Assembly (NCBI RefSeq): GCF_029227915.1
Contig: NC_079889.1
Location: forward strand, 11,346,001-11,410,000
Source: Hydractinia symbiolongicarpus
Taxonomy: Eukaryota > Cnidaria > Hydrozoa > Anthoathecata > Hydractiniidae
Reading direction: 5' to 3'
DNA: 64,000 nucleotides
Positions within the stretch are counted from its first letter, which is position 1; each line of letters begins with the position of its first letter. Shown piece by piece: positions 12,063-24,081 of the stretch. The position numbers and the translations under genes are program-made. The notes beneath the pieces are model-generated. The model was not told the origin of the DNA, ran no database searches, and was given only the letters and a program-made list of their open reading frames with translations.

Positions 12063-12386
12063 ATGAATATCTGTACCATCACAAACTCATACATAAAAGG
12101 CTATCATATATTCAAATTGCGTCCCCATCCGTCAGTAGAAATGATCATAGAAGAAGTTGCTAACAGCTATGACCCAAATGCTATGGTAGTTGTGATGCCA
12201 CGTTTAAATAGTATTGATCCTGCTCTTTACAATAAAGTTTGTTGCGAGGCTAGAAAGGGAATGCGGTCGCAAACGGTCTGCCTTAATGCTGGAAAAATCA
12301 TTGGTAGAGTCCCAGCAAATATTGGAAAAATCTTTCGTGATTTATTAAAAAATGCCGGCATAAAAAAATCACATGCTTGTCAGTAG
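12063..12386 (+). CDS. HIRAN-domain protein inside a DNA transposon
   Basis: 107 codons. After a short N-terminus, IKGYHIFKLRPHPSVEMIIE, then EVANSYDPNAMVVVMPRL and, after an insert of about 40 residues, GKIIGRVPANIGKIFRDLLK. This is the HIRAN layout: a strand pair, the NxYDxNAhxV motif and the closing IGxVPxxhxxxhxxLL segment. HIRAN domains of HLTF-type proteins bind 3'-OH DNA ends and stalled forks; that is known for the family and not shown here. The frame is intact, so it may be a recent or still expressed transposon gene. It lies wholly within the 11775-14754 element. Whether it is a stand-alone gene or one exon of a longer one is open. Confidence 0.6.
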   Translation: MNICTITNSYIKGYHIFKLRPHPSVEMIIEEVANSYDPNAMVVVMPRLNSIDPALYNKVCCEARKGMRSQTVCLNAGKIIGRVPANIGKIFRDLLKNAGIKKSHACQ

Positions 12387-12758
12387 ACGCACCTCAACAA
12401 AGCAAAAATCCATTGCAACAGCAATCATTTAAGCGCAACTCAAAGGGATATGATAGACGAAGAGGAGGAGCTGTGATCCTGTGTATGTATCACTTACATT
12501 GCAAGGCTACAACATACAAAAAGTGAAACGAGTCGTAAAACAGTCTCTCGAGGCACTCGAATTTTAAGGTACGAAAGAAATAGTTTGTTTGCATAAAGTA
12601 ATTGATTGTAACGTGGTTTCGCTATTCTGTGTGTTTTTGTTATGCCAAATCATTGAATAGATTTTAAATCTTTCTAATTTTTTAAAAAATCAAACTATGA
12701 ATCAGTTTCAAAATTAATATTTAGCTTTTTAATATTTAGTGTTTCATAAAACAATGCT

Positions 12759-13820
12759 ATGTCGTTTAATCGTAATAAGAGAAAATGTGGTTTTTTAAGC
12801 CATGTTGAAAATGGAAGTGATTTATTTGATCATCGTAAGCAAAAAAAAATAAAAGTATGCACGATAAAAGATTTAATATCTAGTAAAAAGCTTTGCCCAC
12901 GAAGTCGTTTTATGTGCGTTGCTTGTTCATCAGAAAATATAAAACTGGCTTACACAGAAAATAAAAATTTGAATGAGGTAGTAGTGCATGATGGTGCTGA
13001 TAATGTAATGCTGTTAAACATGGAGCATTTAGATGTTCTAATTTCTCGAGATATTGCGCTGATGTTCAGCATTTAAAGGAGTATATATACAGCGGACACA
13101 TGGTTAAAGGAAAGACCAGTGGACGTTGTGGAACATGTTGTGGAAAAAGGTACACTGTAAGAGCTAATAACCACTCTGTCCCAGTTACACAAAACACTTA
13201 CAGATTTTTTTATAGTCTGTACATGTTTACAAAATGTCAGTCAGGGATAACCGCAAATTAGGCTAGCAGCTTAGTTAGGAGATTTTCCATAGACTAGTTA
13301 GGAGATCATCTCCTATTTAGGAAATGTGTTTTCTTCCTTTACGATTATCTCGACAACCACGTCTCGTCGTGCCATCTTTCTTCGGAGTTTTGTTGCTCAT
13401 TACATTATCTTCATTTGAGCAAAATGTTGAAAATATGCGCGCAGGAAATATGGCCTTTTTCCAAAAGCAACCATGGCTGTAAAACAAAGAAGCCGTAACT
13501 AAGCACATGCATTCCTAATCAAAACAAATCAATCTTCTGACAGCGCAAATAATAAAGAAAAATATATTTGGACCATCAAAAGGGGGTTCTATAAAATGTT
13601 TTTAGCTAATAAAATCATTGCGACTATGCAACAGAACAGCGATAGACAGCAAAGACCATGTTGATAGCCTAATTAGGAGAGATAAATCAAGTAAATAGGC
13701 TAGCGTAGACTAATTAGACATCATAGTCTAATTTGTGGTTATCCCTGACTGAATGTGACCTTTCTGATCTCTTTGTTCTCAACGTAAAAGACATTTCTGC
13801 GTACACGTTTGCATAAAAAA
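12759..13820 (+). pseudogene. Second ORF of the HIRAN transposon, interrupted by a MITE
   Basis: Starts at an ATG (MSFNRNKRKCGFLSHVENG) and runs to 13076, with a basic stretch and a CVAC-type cysteine pair (FMCVACSS). After a +2 shift near 13060 a second frame continues HLKEYIYSGHMVKGKTSGRC, then CGTCCGKRYTVRANNHSVP and ends YMFTKC at the MITE border; the shift could be a short intron or a break. Removing the MITE (13238-13751) and one AATGT copy restores DLSDLFVLNVKDISAYTFA in frame. I do not recognise the family. Clustered Cys (CGTCCG) suggests a zinc-binding module. The insertion shows that this copy no longer makes the full product. Confidence 0.5.
13238..13751. mobile_element. 514-bp MITE with CAGTCAGGGATAACC ends, 5-bp duplication
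   Basis: Left end CAGTCAGGGATAACCGCAAA and right end (complement, CAGTCAGGGATAACCACAAA) are inverted repeats of at least 25 bp with one difference. The flanks AATGT (13233-13237 and 13752-13756) are identical. Inside are further GTTAGGAG / CTAATTAG-type short repeats and no credible gene. It is nested in the larger transposon, so it inserted later. Confidence 0.85.
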
Positions 13821-13928
13821 CACATACACACAAGCTCAACGAATAGTAATGCAAGTAAAATTAAGCAAAAACATGAAAAATTGAAAATACAATCTATTAT
13901 ATTCATTTTATATATAGCTAGCTAACCT

Positions 13929-13948
13929 TTAGGGTTAGGGTTAGGGTT
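13929..13948 (+). repeat. Three TTAGGG telomere-type repeats
   Basis: (TTAGGG)3TT lies inside the 11775-14754 transposon. On the minus strand it reads as ACCCTA repeats that would encode TLTLTL in one frame of the Q-rich ORF region, so it may be ordinary coding-like sequence and not a telomere trace. Confidence 0.8.
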
Positions 13949-14095
13949 GCGCTCGTTTTTTCTGTGTTTTGACAAGCAAATACATAGTTGTGAACATTTG
14001 GAGGAGTCACAAATCCACGATATGGTAAAAAAGAAAATTGTGACTGTTGTGATGTAGAAAATCTGACTTGATCCTACTACTGTTCCTGTGGTGTT

Positions 14096-14397
14096 AAAAA
14101 AAACATGGTTGTTGTTGTTGTTGATTATATGTGGTTGATAAAAGAATTTGCTGCTGCTGTTGTTGCAGCAAATACTGGTGTTGCTCTGGTGTCAAAAAAT
14201 TTAACAAGGATTGATCTGCAAATAAAAGAAAGAGATAAAACTAATATCCTATTTACCTTTTCAACCCCGCAGCAGAAAAAACTCTTTTAAAACATAAGTC
14301 AACTAGCTAACGAAAAACAAAAATTCCGAATTTAGAAGAAATTATAAACAAAACAAAACTCACCTGAACTTCCAGCGTGGTCTTTCTCGTCCGCCAT
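14096..14397 (-). CDS. Small Q-rich split ORF near the transposon right end
   Basis: Coding exon 1 is 14364-14397: ATGGCGGACGAG in good start context, 34 nt, donor TTCAG|GTGAGT. Exon 2 begins at 14215 after CTTTTATTTGCAG and continues in phase: QSLLNFLTPEQHQYLLQQQ, then ILLSTTYNQQQQQPCFF and a stop near 14096. In a neighbouring frame a Q-rich sequence goes on (FSTSQQSQFSFLPYRGFVTP), so a frameshift may have shortened the protein. The matching splice phase supports a real or formerly real transcript, antisense to the HIRAN ORF and reading inward from the right terminus. Function unknown; transposon-borne origin is likely. Confidence 0.4.
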
Positions 14398-14759
14398 TTT
14401 GATTGGATCTGATTTTCATGGCTGGTGCGGGGTCGGATAATGAAAAAACTTTTCGCTAGGGGTAAAATACCTTTGAGACGGGGGTAAATTTACTAAGACT
14501 TCAATAGTCAAAGAACCCTTGAAGTATACACCCTGGTTCCATATATTATATTTTTAGCTTTTGGTCGAAAAACTAAAATGCGGAAACCCAGGATCGGTTG
14601 CGGAAAACGGAAACACTGAAATCGGTTTCCGTATTCGGAAACTGTTTCCAATTTTCTCACAAAAAAAGTTTCCGAATACAAAAACTGTCCACAGTAACAA
14701 AAACTGTTTCTCAAAACGGAAACTGTTTCCATATCTGTACCTTATCCCGAACTGATGAC

Positions 14760-15344
14760 AGCCACCCATAATATTTCTTTTTAATCTTTTATATTTTAAC
14801 CCAGTCCAGCCGTTTAACATTTCTGTATGAGAGTGTTTGATCATGAGATATATTTGATTTGATTTGATGTATGTCGTTTTAATATCCAAACAAGAAACTA
14901 CTCAAAATCTTACTTACGATTAAAAAAAGCTTTTATTTCATTTCCATAAAACTTTCAGTATTTTCGTAAAATCAAAATGGCTACTTTCTCTTCTCAAGTT
15001 TATGTGATGATTAAAAAGTCATGTGACTGCCAATCCCTCATAAATTTGTTGGATTATGCACACTCCACCACAGTTTTATTAGAGACCTTAGTAAACAGGA
15101 CGGCACGGTGGAGAACGTCAATTTTATCTACTCCGCATGCCCAGTATAGAGGATTCCCCTCGATGGTGCGTTCTCTTTGAAGCTCATGAAGTTTGAAGTG
15201 GTGGTTACCATGATATTTATTAACTAAATATTTTTTACAATACAACACTAAAGGACGTAGACGTTATACGTGGGAAGATAACAAAACATTGATAGTTGAC
15301 ATTACTGAACGACACAACATAAACTACAATAATGATTTAAAAAA
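14760..15344. other. No recognised gene
   Basis: Two antiparallel ORFs (14977-15180 plus; 15054-15248 minus, with LHELQRERTIEGNPLYWACG) overlap. Neither has an identifiable family, and at least one must be a shadow. It may be a decayed element between the transposon and the Harbinger relic. Confidence 0.35.
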
Positions 15345-15811
15345 AAATTCCGGCAGTTATTTAGTGCAGCTCCTTTTCTGTGTATGACTTCACAAAATAT
15401 TTCTAATTCATAGTATCCAGAAGGTAAAGAAAGTTCTCATAAATAAGCTTCAAAATATGATTCCAGATCATGCTAAATTGAGACACAGATCTAGCATATC
15501 TTGGTATCATGTCTGAGTAACGACATGGATAGGCAAAACGATCTAAAAAGATGCACAGAGCTCCGATTCCGTTTATTTTGCATTTATTATAAGTTGTTAT
15601 TTCATCAGGAAAACCAAATATTTCTTTCAATTCATAAATGTCATTTTTGTGGAATCTGAAGTCACTCCAACACTGCTGGTATTTCCAATAAGGATAATCT
15701 AAAATTTTTTGATGCATTAAGATCATGCAATAAAATAAACTCTTTATTGTTAATGACTCTGTTTAAATTGGCCAAGAATAAAGCTTCTCTGGCCTTTCGA
15801 AAATTTGCCAT
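15345..15811 (-). pseudogene. PIF/Harbinger-type DDE transposase relic
   Basis: From an ATG at 15811 the minus strand reads MANFRKAREALFLANLNRV, EFILLHDLNASKNF, then after a frameshift YPYWKYQQCWSDFRFHKNDI, an INGIGALCIFLDRFAYPCRY segment and DMIPRYARSVSQFSMIWNHI. A second shift leads to EVIHRKGAALNNCRNF, close to the family block preceding the first catalytic Asp (HRKGAALNNCWGFIDGT type). The DGT and everything after are gone. This fits the N-terminal third of HARBI1-like transposases. At least two frameshifts and 3' loss make it inactive. Confidence 0.75.
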
Positions 15812-17074
<1,263 letters not shown>

Positions 17075-17945
17075 TATTTTAAATCTTTTTATTGCTTTGT
17101 GTGGACGGTACACAATAAAGAAGACGCTTTCCGCTTTGCTTGTCAGATGTACGGCAGAGCTTACCACGTGATGCGCTCTGATCACGTGTAAATATTTTAA
17201 CCTTTGAAACCCAGCATCAAACATGGAGTTAAACGTCGTGCATACCCAACACTTGTTGTGTTATCCCCTAACCTTATAGATGACACATCGGAATGACTGT
17301 AAGATTTCACAGCCTGTTAAACAGAATAAATCATTTTTCAAAGATTTACATCAATTTACAATTAAAGTAATTTTAAAATTTAAAAGATGCGATATGCTTC
17401 GCTCAGAAATGAGTTTTATTTAATCAAATAAGGTTGAAAATCTGGACGTTTCTGTTAAAGATTTGTTTTTTTTTTAAAACAGTGACCGAGCAAGAAAGCG
17501 ATAGAAAAATTATCTGTAGAAGTAAAAATAGATTGTTCGCCAGGAAAAAGTGGAGTCCACATAATACACAAAATACACAAGATTCAACTGTGAAAACTGA
17601 ATATACCTACACTGTATAAGAAGTTAATCGTGGGCGCGGATTTTGTTGCATGGAAACTGAAGTAGAAGAACTAATAAATAGCAAATTAAACACGAAACAA
17701 TCCGAAAGAAATTCCTTTACTATATTTGAAATCACAATAAACTTTTTACAGTAAAATTTAAGTCAGTTAATTTTTGCGAAGTTGGCGCACAATATTTAAG
17801 TTGCAAAAGTTTTCACAAATGCGAACAAGAACATCTACAAGAACACAAAGATGGCAAATAACTAACAGATGAATGTATTAAGTCACCAACAGTCTACTTT
17901 GGTCAGAGAACTTTAAAAATTCAACAGCAAGCACCGCGTCATTAA
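17075..17945. other. No recognised gene
   Basis: AT-rich sequence downstream of the GPCR (its 3' side). Two CACGTG-type motifs (TTACCACGTGATG, TGATCACGTG) lie at 17160-17190. No exon or clear poly(A) signal identified. Confidence 0.4.
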
Positions 17946-18878
17946 TCAATCCCTTTTGGCAACTCTGCATATCTTTTGTAAATATATTCGACCAGGTTTT
18001 GTCGACAACAACAAATAGATAACAGCATCAGAAAGAACTCCACAATAAGCTACGTACACACACGCATGGTACAGGTCATTATTTACAAATGGGAAGTCAA
18101 ACAATAAATCCATTTGCAAGTACGCTGGTACCATTACGAAAATGATGAATGTCAAAATGAGTAAAGTTGGTAGCAAAAGATGTTTTTTTCTTTCCTGAAG
18201 TATGAAACGAGCTCTTGCTTTTACCACTAAAGATGCTATTTTTGTGCAAGTTTGATCTTTTCCGTTTGTTTGGTTTGGATTTCCTGTTACTGAAACTCTG
18301 GTTTGGTGTGAATGGATACTTTTATGGCGAAACAATGCCCTGATGATGTAACCATAACTGAAAATAAACACGGTAAGGACGATAGAGCAAGCAATTGGTA
18401 ATATATACGCAATTAATATTTTATAAACGTTGAAAAACATTTTAGACATATAGCAATACAAAAACAACAGCAATGCAACGCTAAATGCCATCGCCCAAAT
18501 GATCAAAAGGAAATATTTGGTGCGTCGGGTACTCCAATACAATGAGTAGCGAATGTTAAAATAGAATTTTGCAAATCTGTCCAAAGCAATTGCAGTCATG
18601 ATGGTGAGGTAAGCAAAGTAACTGAATAAACAAAATGGTGTGAGGACGTTTATGCTTACGTAAGTTAACATAAGTTGAGGATAAAAATAAGTTAAATTCT
18701 GCATCAATGCCAGTGAGCACGATAAAATTTCAGATATACTCAAATTTATCAACAACATCTTCTGTGTCTCACTAATATCTACACTATGATTTCGCAACAG
18801 AACGATGCCAGTTAAGTGCAATCCACATGCCAGAACGTAAAAACAAACCAAAATTGATGTATGTGCTATCAAAATCAT
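17946..18878 (-). CDS. Rhodopsin-like (class A) GPCR, intronless, atypical
   Basis: 310 codons with seven hydrophobic segments, roughly residues 5-28, 40-65, 75-99, 120-143, 152-176, 235-257 and 270-292. TM2 has NLSISE, with Glu at the usual Asp position. TM3 ends in DRF (100-102) in place of DRY. TM7 has SDAVIY in place of NPxxY. TM6 has no CWxP; a long basic third loop (RHKSIHSHQ...KARARFILQERKK) precedes it. A stop lies two codons upstream of this ATG in frame, supporting the start. Lack of an extracellular N-terminus before TM1 is unusual. Single-exon orphan receptors of this kind are expanded in cnidarians. The ligand cannot be predicted; plasma-membrane G-protein signalling is inferred from the fold. 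Confidence 0.8.
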   Translation of the reverse strand: MILIAHTSILVCFYVLACGLHLTGIVLLRNHSVDISETQKMLLINLSISEILSCSLALMQNLTYFYPQLMLTYVSINVLTPFCLFSYFAYLTIMTAIALDRFAKFYFNIRYSLYWSTRRTKYFLLIIWAMAFSVALLLFLYCYMSKMFFNVYKILIAYILPIACSIVLTVFIFSYGYIIRALFRHKSIHSHQTRVSVTGNPNQTNGKDQTCTKIASLVVKARARFILQERKKHLLLPTLLILTFIIFVMVPAYLQMDLLFDFPFVNNDLYHACVYVAYCGVLSDAVIYLLLSTKPGRIYLQKICRVAKRD

Positions 18879-21033
18879 TGTTTACAACATTTCTCATCAC
18901 CTGCTTCTCTAGAGCTACATTGCGTTCCTTTTCCAAATAAAAATAAAAAAAAAATTGAACATGAATGTAAATATATTTTTTGTAATTACATTAGTTCACA
19001 AAGCAGATAGAATTTTTATTTCCAACGATCGACAGATGTTTAAACCATCACTGTTTTTATTAATGAAAGTATTGCAATGAAGATATTCTTTTATAACTTT
19101 TTTTTTTTAGTAATTGCCGCCCTCAAAATCAAGAATATCTTGTCGCACCTGTTTTCAACCTTAGGGCGTTAAGGTATTTTTAGGCGGCAAGATTGAGGTG
19201 TTAAATATTTGTTCACGGTGCTTCAACCACCGGTGGGTGCTGCTAATACAAATGAAGATCATTGTGAAATAAGCGGTGTTTGTCCTAAGTTTTGTGTTAT
19301 GGACAGAAATGGTTAAAGGTACAAACATACGATATCTTTAAAAGCCAAAAAAAATAAAAAAAATCATTTTCAACTTGCCTTGTGTACAGGATTTACTTCT
19401 GTTTATTTTGTCTTTACAATGTTTACAAAGGATAGCAAACGATCTCCAGTGTCAGTATGACTCCTAATACATCAATATTTAATCTTTGCAAACAAAGTTG
19501 TTTACGTCACGCTTCCTTTATTTCATTTTTTTTCTTTATTTCACTTTACTGTTCAAAATAAAAATAAACGACAAGAAAAAAGAGCACACCGAAGGGACCA
19601 GTACTTGCTTTCATTTTTTAAGTGGTCACTTACTACTGCTTTTATCAGCATAATTGATCTTTAGGCGTACTTTTCTTGGGAATACACCTTATCGATCAAA
19701 AATTGTTTATCACACTCGTCAGGTATAACGTTTTTGTGCCGCCGTAATTACCAGCACATCCTCAACATTTTATTATTTCAAAGAAAATTTTTAAACTAAT
19801 GAATTTATATTTCGGACGTATATTTATAACAGTATTTTTTACTGACATACTCATCCTGTATATAAATTCGGAAATAAAAAAATTGATGACATCAAAAAAT
19901 GGAGGACAATGCAGAGTTTGGAGACATTTGAAAATAACCAACAGCCAGATTCTTAAGTACATAAGAATTATATAGCAAAAAATTATTTTCGTACAGCTTG
20001 GAAAAAGTAAATGAGAAAACTTAACAATATGTGAAGAATTTACCCTCAAAGTGGTTTCAATTCTCAACAGTGAGCGAAGAGATTTCATTTCACAGGGCGA
20101 ATGAAACTTTTTATGGTGAAAGTCGCTTTGGTGTAAACAAAATTCGGCCAATATGGTCTAAGTTTGACCAATATGGTCTACGTTTGACCGATTGTTCAAA
20201 GATTTTAAAGCTGCCAATTAATTTAGTGAATAATTTTAAGCACTAATAAACTAAGAATCGCCGAACACCTGAAATGTGTCGATTCCTGTAATCAGCGGGC
20301 TTTCCGTGCAAACCTGAAGCGTGCAGATTCTCGTAATTCCAAGGCTGCCTGATTATAACGTTCTTTCAAAATGAGAGTGAAATGTTTCACAAAAAAGCTA
20401 CAGGCTTTGGGTTGAAAGCTGAATTTTGGTTGACTAAAAACAGACAACAAATGATACACAATTCTAGAAAGCGTGGTTAGCTGCAACCCTCCCTAAGTTA
20501 TGTCAAAAAAGAATCGCAAAATCCCATGTTTGTCCGACAAGTAATTAGGCCATTCCCATGCTAGATTCAAGCAATTTAATCAAGTGAAAGCTTAATTTTC
20601 GATTTACCAAAGCGATATATGCATTTAAATGCCGCGTCCCTTCTAAGTAGCACTTCTAAAGCTTACCGACTGCAGACAATTCGCCAATTGATGATTTTTG
20701 CTAACTTAAAAAATCTGAAAAAGTACCGTTGTCTCCGTGTTACCGTCGAGGTCGTAGGCTGGTTACATTTTCTTTTTCTTTTCTATTGAGAGGTAACCAG
20801 CAAGGCTTACGAAGTTAATCGTTTTTTTCTTTCTTTTGAAAGATAGTTCGACATGGTACAAATTAAAAGTTATAAATAATCTTATCTATAAATAATTCCC
20901 TAAAATTGTGAATTCATGTAAACTGTGCATGAAAATGTGTCAATGATGATATTGATATTTACAATTGTTATTAAGAATATCTGTGGAGGAGTGTTATGTG
21001 TGTCAGTGTCTCCTCCTTCAGTATCTTTGTTAT
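18879..21033. other. Gene-free stretch between GPCR and AP-2 gene
   Basis: No gene recognised. Candidate ORFs at 19762-20151 (minus) and 20031-20246 (plus) overlap each other and look random. A 20-bp tandem repeat is listed separately. Confidence 0.45.
20148..20187. repeat. 20-bp direct repeat, two copies
   Basis: CCAATATGGTCTAAGTTTGA at 20148-20167 is repeated at 20168-20187 with one change. Each contains the dyad GACCAATATGGTC when joined. Confidence 0.8.
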
Positions 21034-21039
21034 TTTATT
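21034..21039 (-). terminator. Poly(A) signal AATAAA for the AP-2 gene
   Basis: TTTATT on plus, AATAAA on minus, about 140 bp past the stop codon, with a second copy about 15 bp further on. Confidence 0.5.
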
Positions 21040-21175
21040 TTTATTTTTTATTTCATTTAGAATTTGACATTATCCTTTTTGTTCAATGGCAAATATTCTA
21101 AGCCAAGTAGAGTAAAACGAATGCAGATGATTTTTGTAACTAAAATACAAAATCTTTCTGCACATTGGAGAAGAT

Positions 21176-24071
21176 TTACGTCTTTGCCTGCGTTGGAGGA
21201 CTATTAGAAGTCACCTGGTCCGTTTCCATTGGTGCAGCGTCGTTCCCAAAATCCTCTTCTGTTTTCAACTCGTTCGACGTGTTTACACGTTTATCAATGT
21301 TATCTATTTGAGATTGCAAGAGATTGGAAATTAGGTCGATATTGTTTGTTAAACTTTGCATGCCATATGAATGTGTTGCGAGAGAATAGTTCTGCATCTC
21401 CTTCTCACTCTTGTTTTCCTCCAATAATGAAGTTAACTCACTCAACACCGTCCTAAATTTAAAAAGTGGAAATAGTTTTCAAAGGAATTGCTAAAAATGG
21501 TCATACTAAAATCTGGGATTCACAGACCCTAGAGAGTGGTACCCGAGACACAGGAGTACTAGATTGTTATTCACTAATCAGGATTTTTCGAAATAGTCAA
21601 TCAGCAAATTTTTCGCCGTTATGACATGTTGACGAAGGAATACAAAAAAAATGAGCCAGCGAGACTACGGCTATTTTGAAAGTGAAAGTAGCTAAATACC
21701 AGTTTTGCTAAATGCAGTTAGGTAGCTGCACCTTTGTAGATCCTTGGCTCCCTATATTTTTACTCGATAATAATGTTTTGCGAAATAAAGGAAAAAGAAG
21801 GCCGTTTTAGGAGTTCAAGATAATTTCTAGTTTGAAAAATGAGCAACCCAAACCATACACCCACATCCCCGCATTCCCATACCTCCCTCTCTTAACCAAC
21901 AATTAAATTTCGGGCCGTGAAATACTGCATTTTCCTAAACGGTCGGAATTTTTGAAGTTTTTTTATTTTATTTTCAATTTTCACATACCTGGCTGATTCA
22001 ATCTTTTCCTTTTGTTTTTGTAGCCTGACATCTCTCTCCTCCCTGCTCTCCTCCCTGCTTTTAGCTTTAATTTCCGCGACAGCTTTAGATGCAAGCCATT
22101 CTTTCGGAAAATATGCGTCACTCAAAGCTTTTATACCATTCGCCAACTCAGTGCACTCCGCTTCACACATTTTCGATATTACGCTGTGTTTCGATTTTCG
22201 ACTGTGATGTTTCGGCCGAATAGCATGCTTTTCTAGTAACTCACGTGCTGAGGTCTTAGCAAGTCGGACATAGCTAATCATGTCCACCTTATTTAGAAAT
22301 TCCGGTGGCGCGATACGACGTCTCAATTCGCCTACTGTGATTGGATACCTACATAAAAACAAAAGCTGAATACAGTCTAAATAGTTATATTGCGTAACAA
22401 GATCAGATGGAAGCAAACATATTTCAACCAATGGCATTGCTACATTCTCTTAATCACGTGACCAGTTTCACGCTTTTTCTTTTACATACTTTAACTTATA
22501 ACACTTACAAGAACTTATAACAAAAAGGGTGTATCTAAAAGCCATAACGCATTTCCATTCCAACTTTGAACAACTCACCTCCTTTCGTTGGATCCAGGTA
22601 AAGTCAACAAACCGCTGACATAAACAGCCACTTCGTCGTCTGTCTGAGGGTCGTAGTGATATGGCCCGATCGTAAATCCGTCCTGTTGCGGTTGTTGTGT
22701 TTTTATTTTTGTCTTCATTTGCTCGCCCTTCTTTTTCAATTTTTCTTCATCGTTAAAATTTTTAGTCGTATTCGGGAAATAATTTCCCACGTCAAATTTC
22801 GCATTAAACAAGTTTGATTTCTCCATCATTTGATGAATGTTCATCGCATTCATAGCTTCATCTTCAATCGGTTTTACAAAGATATTCTTGTAATCCTTTA
22901 CGTTATCGTGTTCGGGAAAAATTATTTTCGTGGAAGCTTTTACTTTAGCCTCTGTCTGATAATTTCCTATCGATACGTCCGAACCTGATATATTTTTTTT
23001 GTACCTCAGGTAGGTTCCAAGGTCGTAACTAGCCGCACGCCGCATGTGCTGTGTTGGTAGTTTCGTTTTCCTTTCCTGATCAGATAGTGGGTATTCGGGA
23101 ACTATTTCCTCAGAAAATATGCGTCTTAAACTTTTGTCTCGATGTACCACATCATAAGGAGCTGTGTTAAGCGAGTAAGCTTTCCTTTGAGAATATTTAT
23201 ATTGCAACATTTGCTGATTATTAGAATAACGTCCTGGAGGAAGTGCAATACGGCTTTTGTTTTGCATATTTGTGCCGTCTGGTATAACTCCACCCTGGGT
23301 TTCTTGTAGTCGTCGTAACGGACTTGTTTGTGAACTACTGATTGGGCTGTTATTAAGTGTGCTGTTCGGACTGTCCGAAAAGCTTTCACGTGAGCTGTTC
23401 TGCAAACTACCATGCGAATCTTTGTACAAATAAGAAATGTGTGTTCCTTGATCTTCATTGAAACTTAAAGCTTTCGTGAATCCCAGGGGAAAGCTGGAAG
23501 CCCTGGGTGCATACTCTTGATATAAATCATGATCGATATCTAGACTTTTACTTTTATGCATCCCAGGGTGCACATCAAGGCTCCTGCTTTTAAGCATGAT
23601 GTGTGATTTTTCAGGAACTGGACTATATGCACGATACTGCGGAGCTTCATACCTATTTGCATGTGTCACGTGATCTTTTCTCATATGTGAGAATCTTTCT
23701 TCAGTTATAACGGAATTTTTAGGAAGTTCAATATTTGCTGAGTCATCAATATTTCGTTGACGGTGAATTGATCTTCTTCGTTGTTCGGATGATTTTTTTC
23801 TGACGGAGCTACTGGAGGTGATAACACTGGTTTGTTGAAATTTGGGCGTCGAAACTTCAGGTGAATTCGTCACCGATGAGTCGGCAGGTAAAATCGTCGT
23901 TATTCTGTTGTCGTTTACGGCATCGGGATCAGCACTCATAATCATTTGCTCGAAAGACTCTTTTGAAACGATGTGTGGGAATGACTTTTTCTTGTTCAGT
24001 TCGTTTTTTCTGTCATTCGTCGACTCAAATTTCAATTTGTCGTACTCTTTAATAATTTCTTCCAAATTCAT
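21176..24071 (-). CDS. Divergent AP-2 (TFAP2-like) transcription factor
   Basis: Three coding exons join in phase: 22579-24071, 21989-22348 and 21176-21452 (2130 nt, 709 residues plus stop). The first is a disordered Ser/Asn/Gln-rich N-terminus. Across the first junction VYVSGLLTLPGSNERR joins YPITVGELRRRIAPPEFLN, the hallmark start of the AP-2 DNA-binding/dimerisation domain (TVGExQRRLSPPExLN type). Later come LAKTSARELLEKHAI, EAECTELANGIKAL and, in exon 3, NYSLATHSYGMQSLTNNIDL, matching the end of the domain. The basic segments are strongly altered compared with vertebrate AP-2 (GRRKAANVTLL is replaced by SRKSKHSVISK). An acceptor just upstream of the chosen ATG (exon starts 24081) shows there are upstream exons, so the true start may be further 5'. 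Nuclear, DNA-binding role is inferred. Confidence 0.85.
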
Positions 24072-24081
24072 CTCTTCACCT

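Larger units (their letters stand above)
11775..14754. mobile_element. 2980-bp TIR transposon (hAT-like, 5-bp duplication) carrying a HIRAN ORF
   Basis: The left end CAGTTCGGGATAAGGTAC (11775) and right end (complement, finishing 14754) are near-perfect inverted repeats, followed on both sides by 150-200 bp of related GGAAACNGTTTCC-type subterminal repeats in inverted arrangement. The flanks ATGAC (11770-11774 and 14755-14759) are identical, a 5-bp target duplication. Inside are a HIRAN ORF and a second ORF on plus, and a Q-rich split ORF on minus near the right end. A 514-bp MITE is nested in it. I see no DDE transposase, so it is either non-autonomous or its transposase is unrecognisable. 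The hAT label is from CAG ends only. Confidence 0.8.

Noticed and set aside
18972-19200. Possible foldback element with TTGCCGCC...GGCGGCAA ends
   Set aside because: Only the outer 8-10 bases pair convincingly and no flanking duplication was found.
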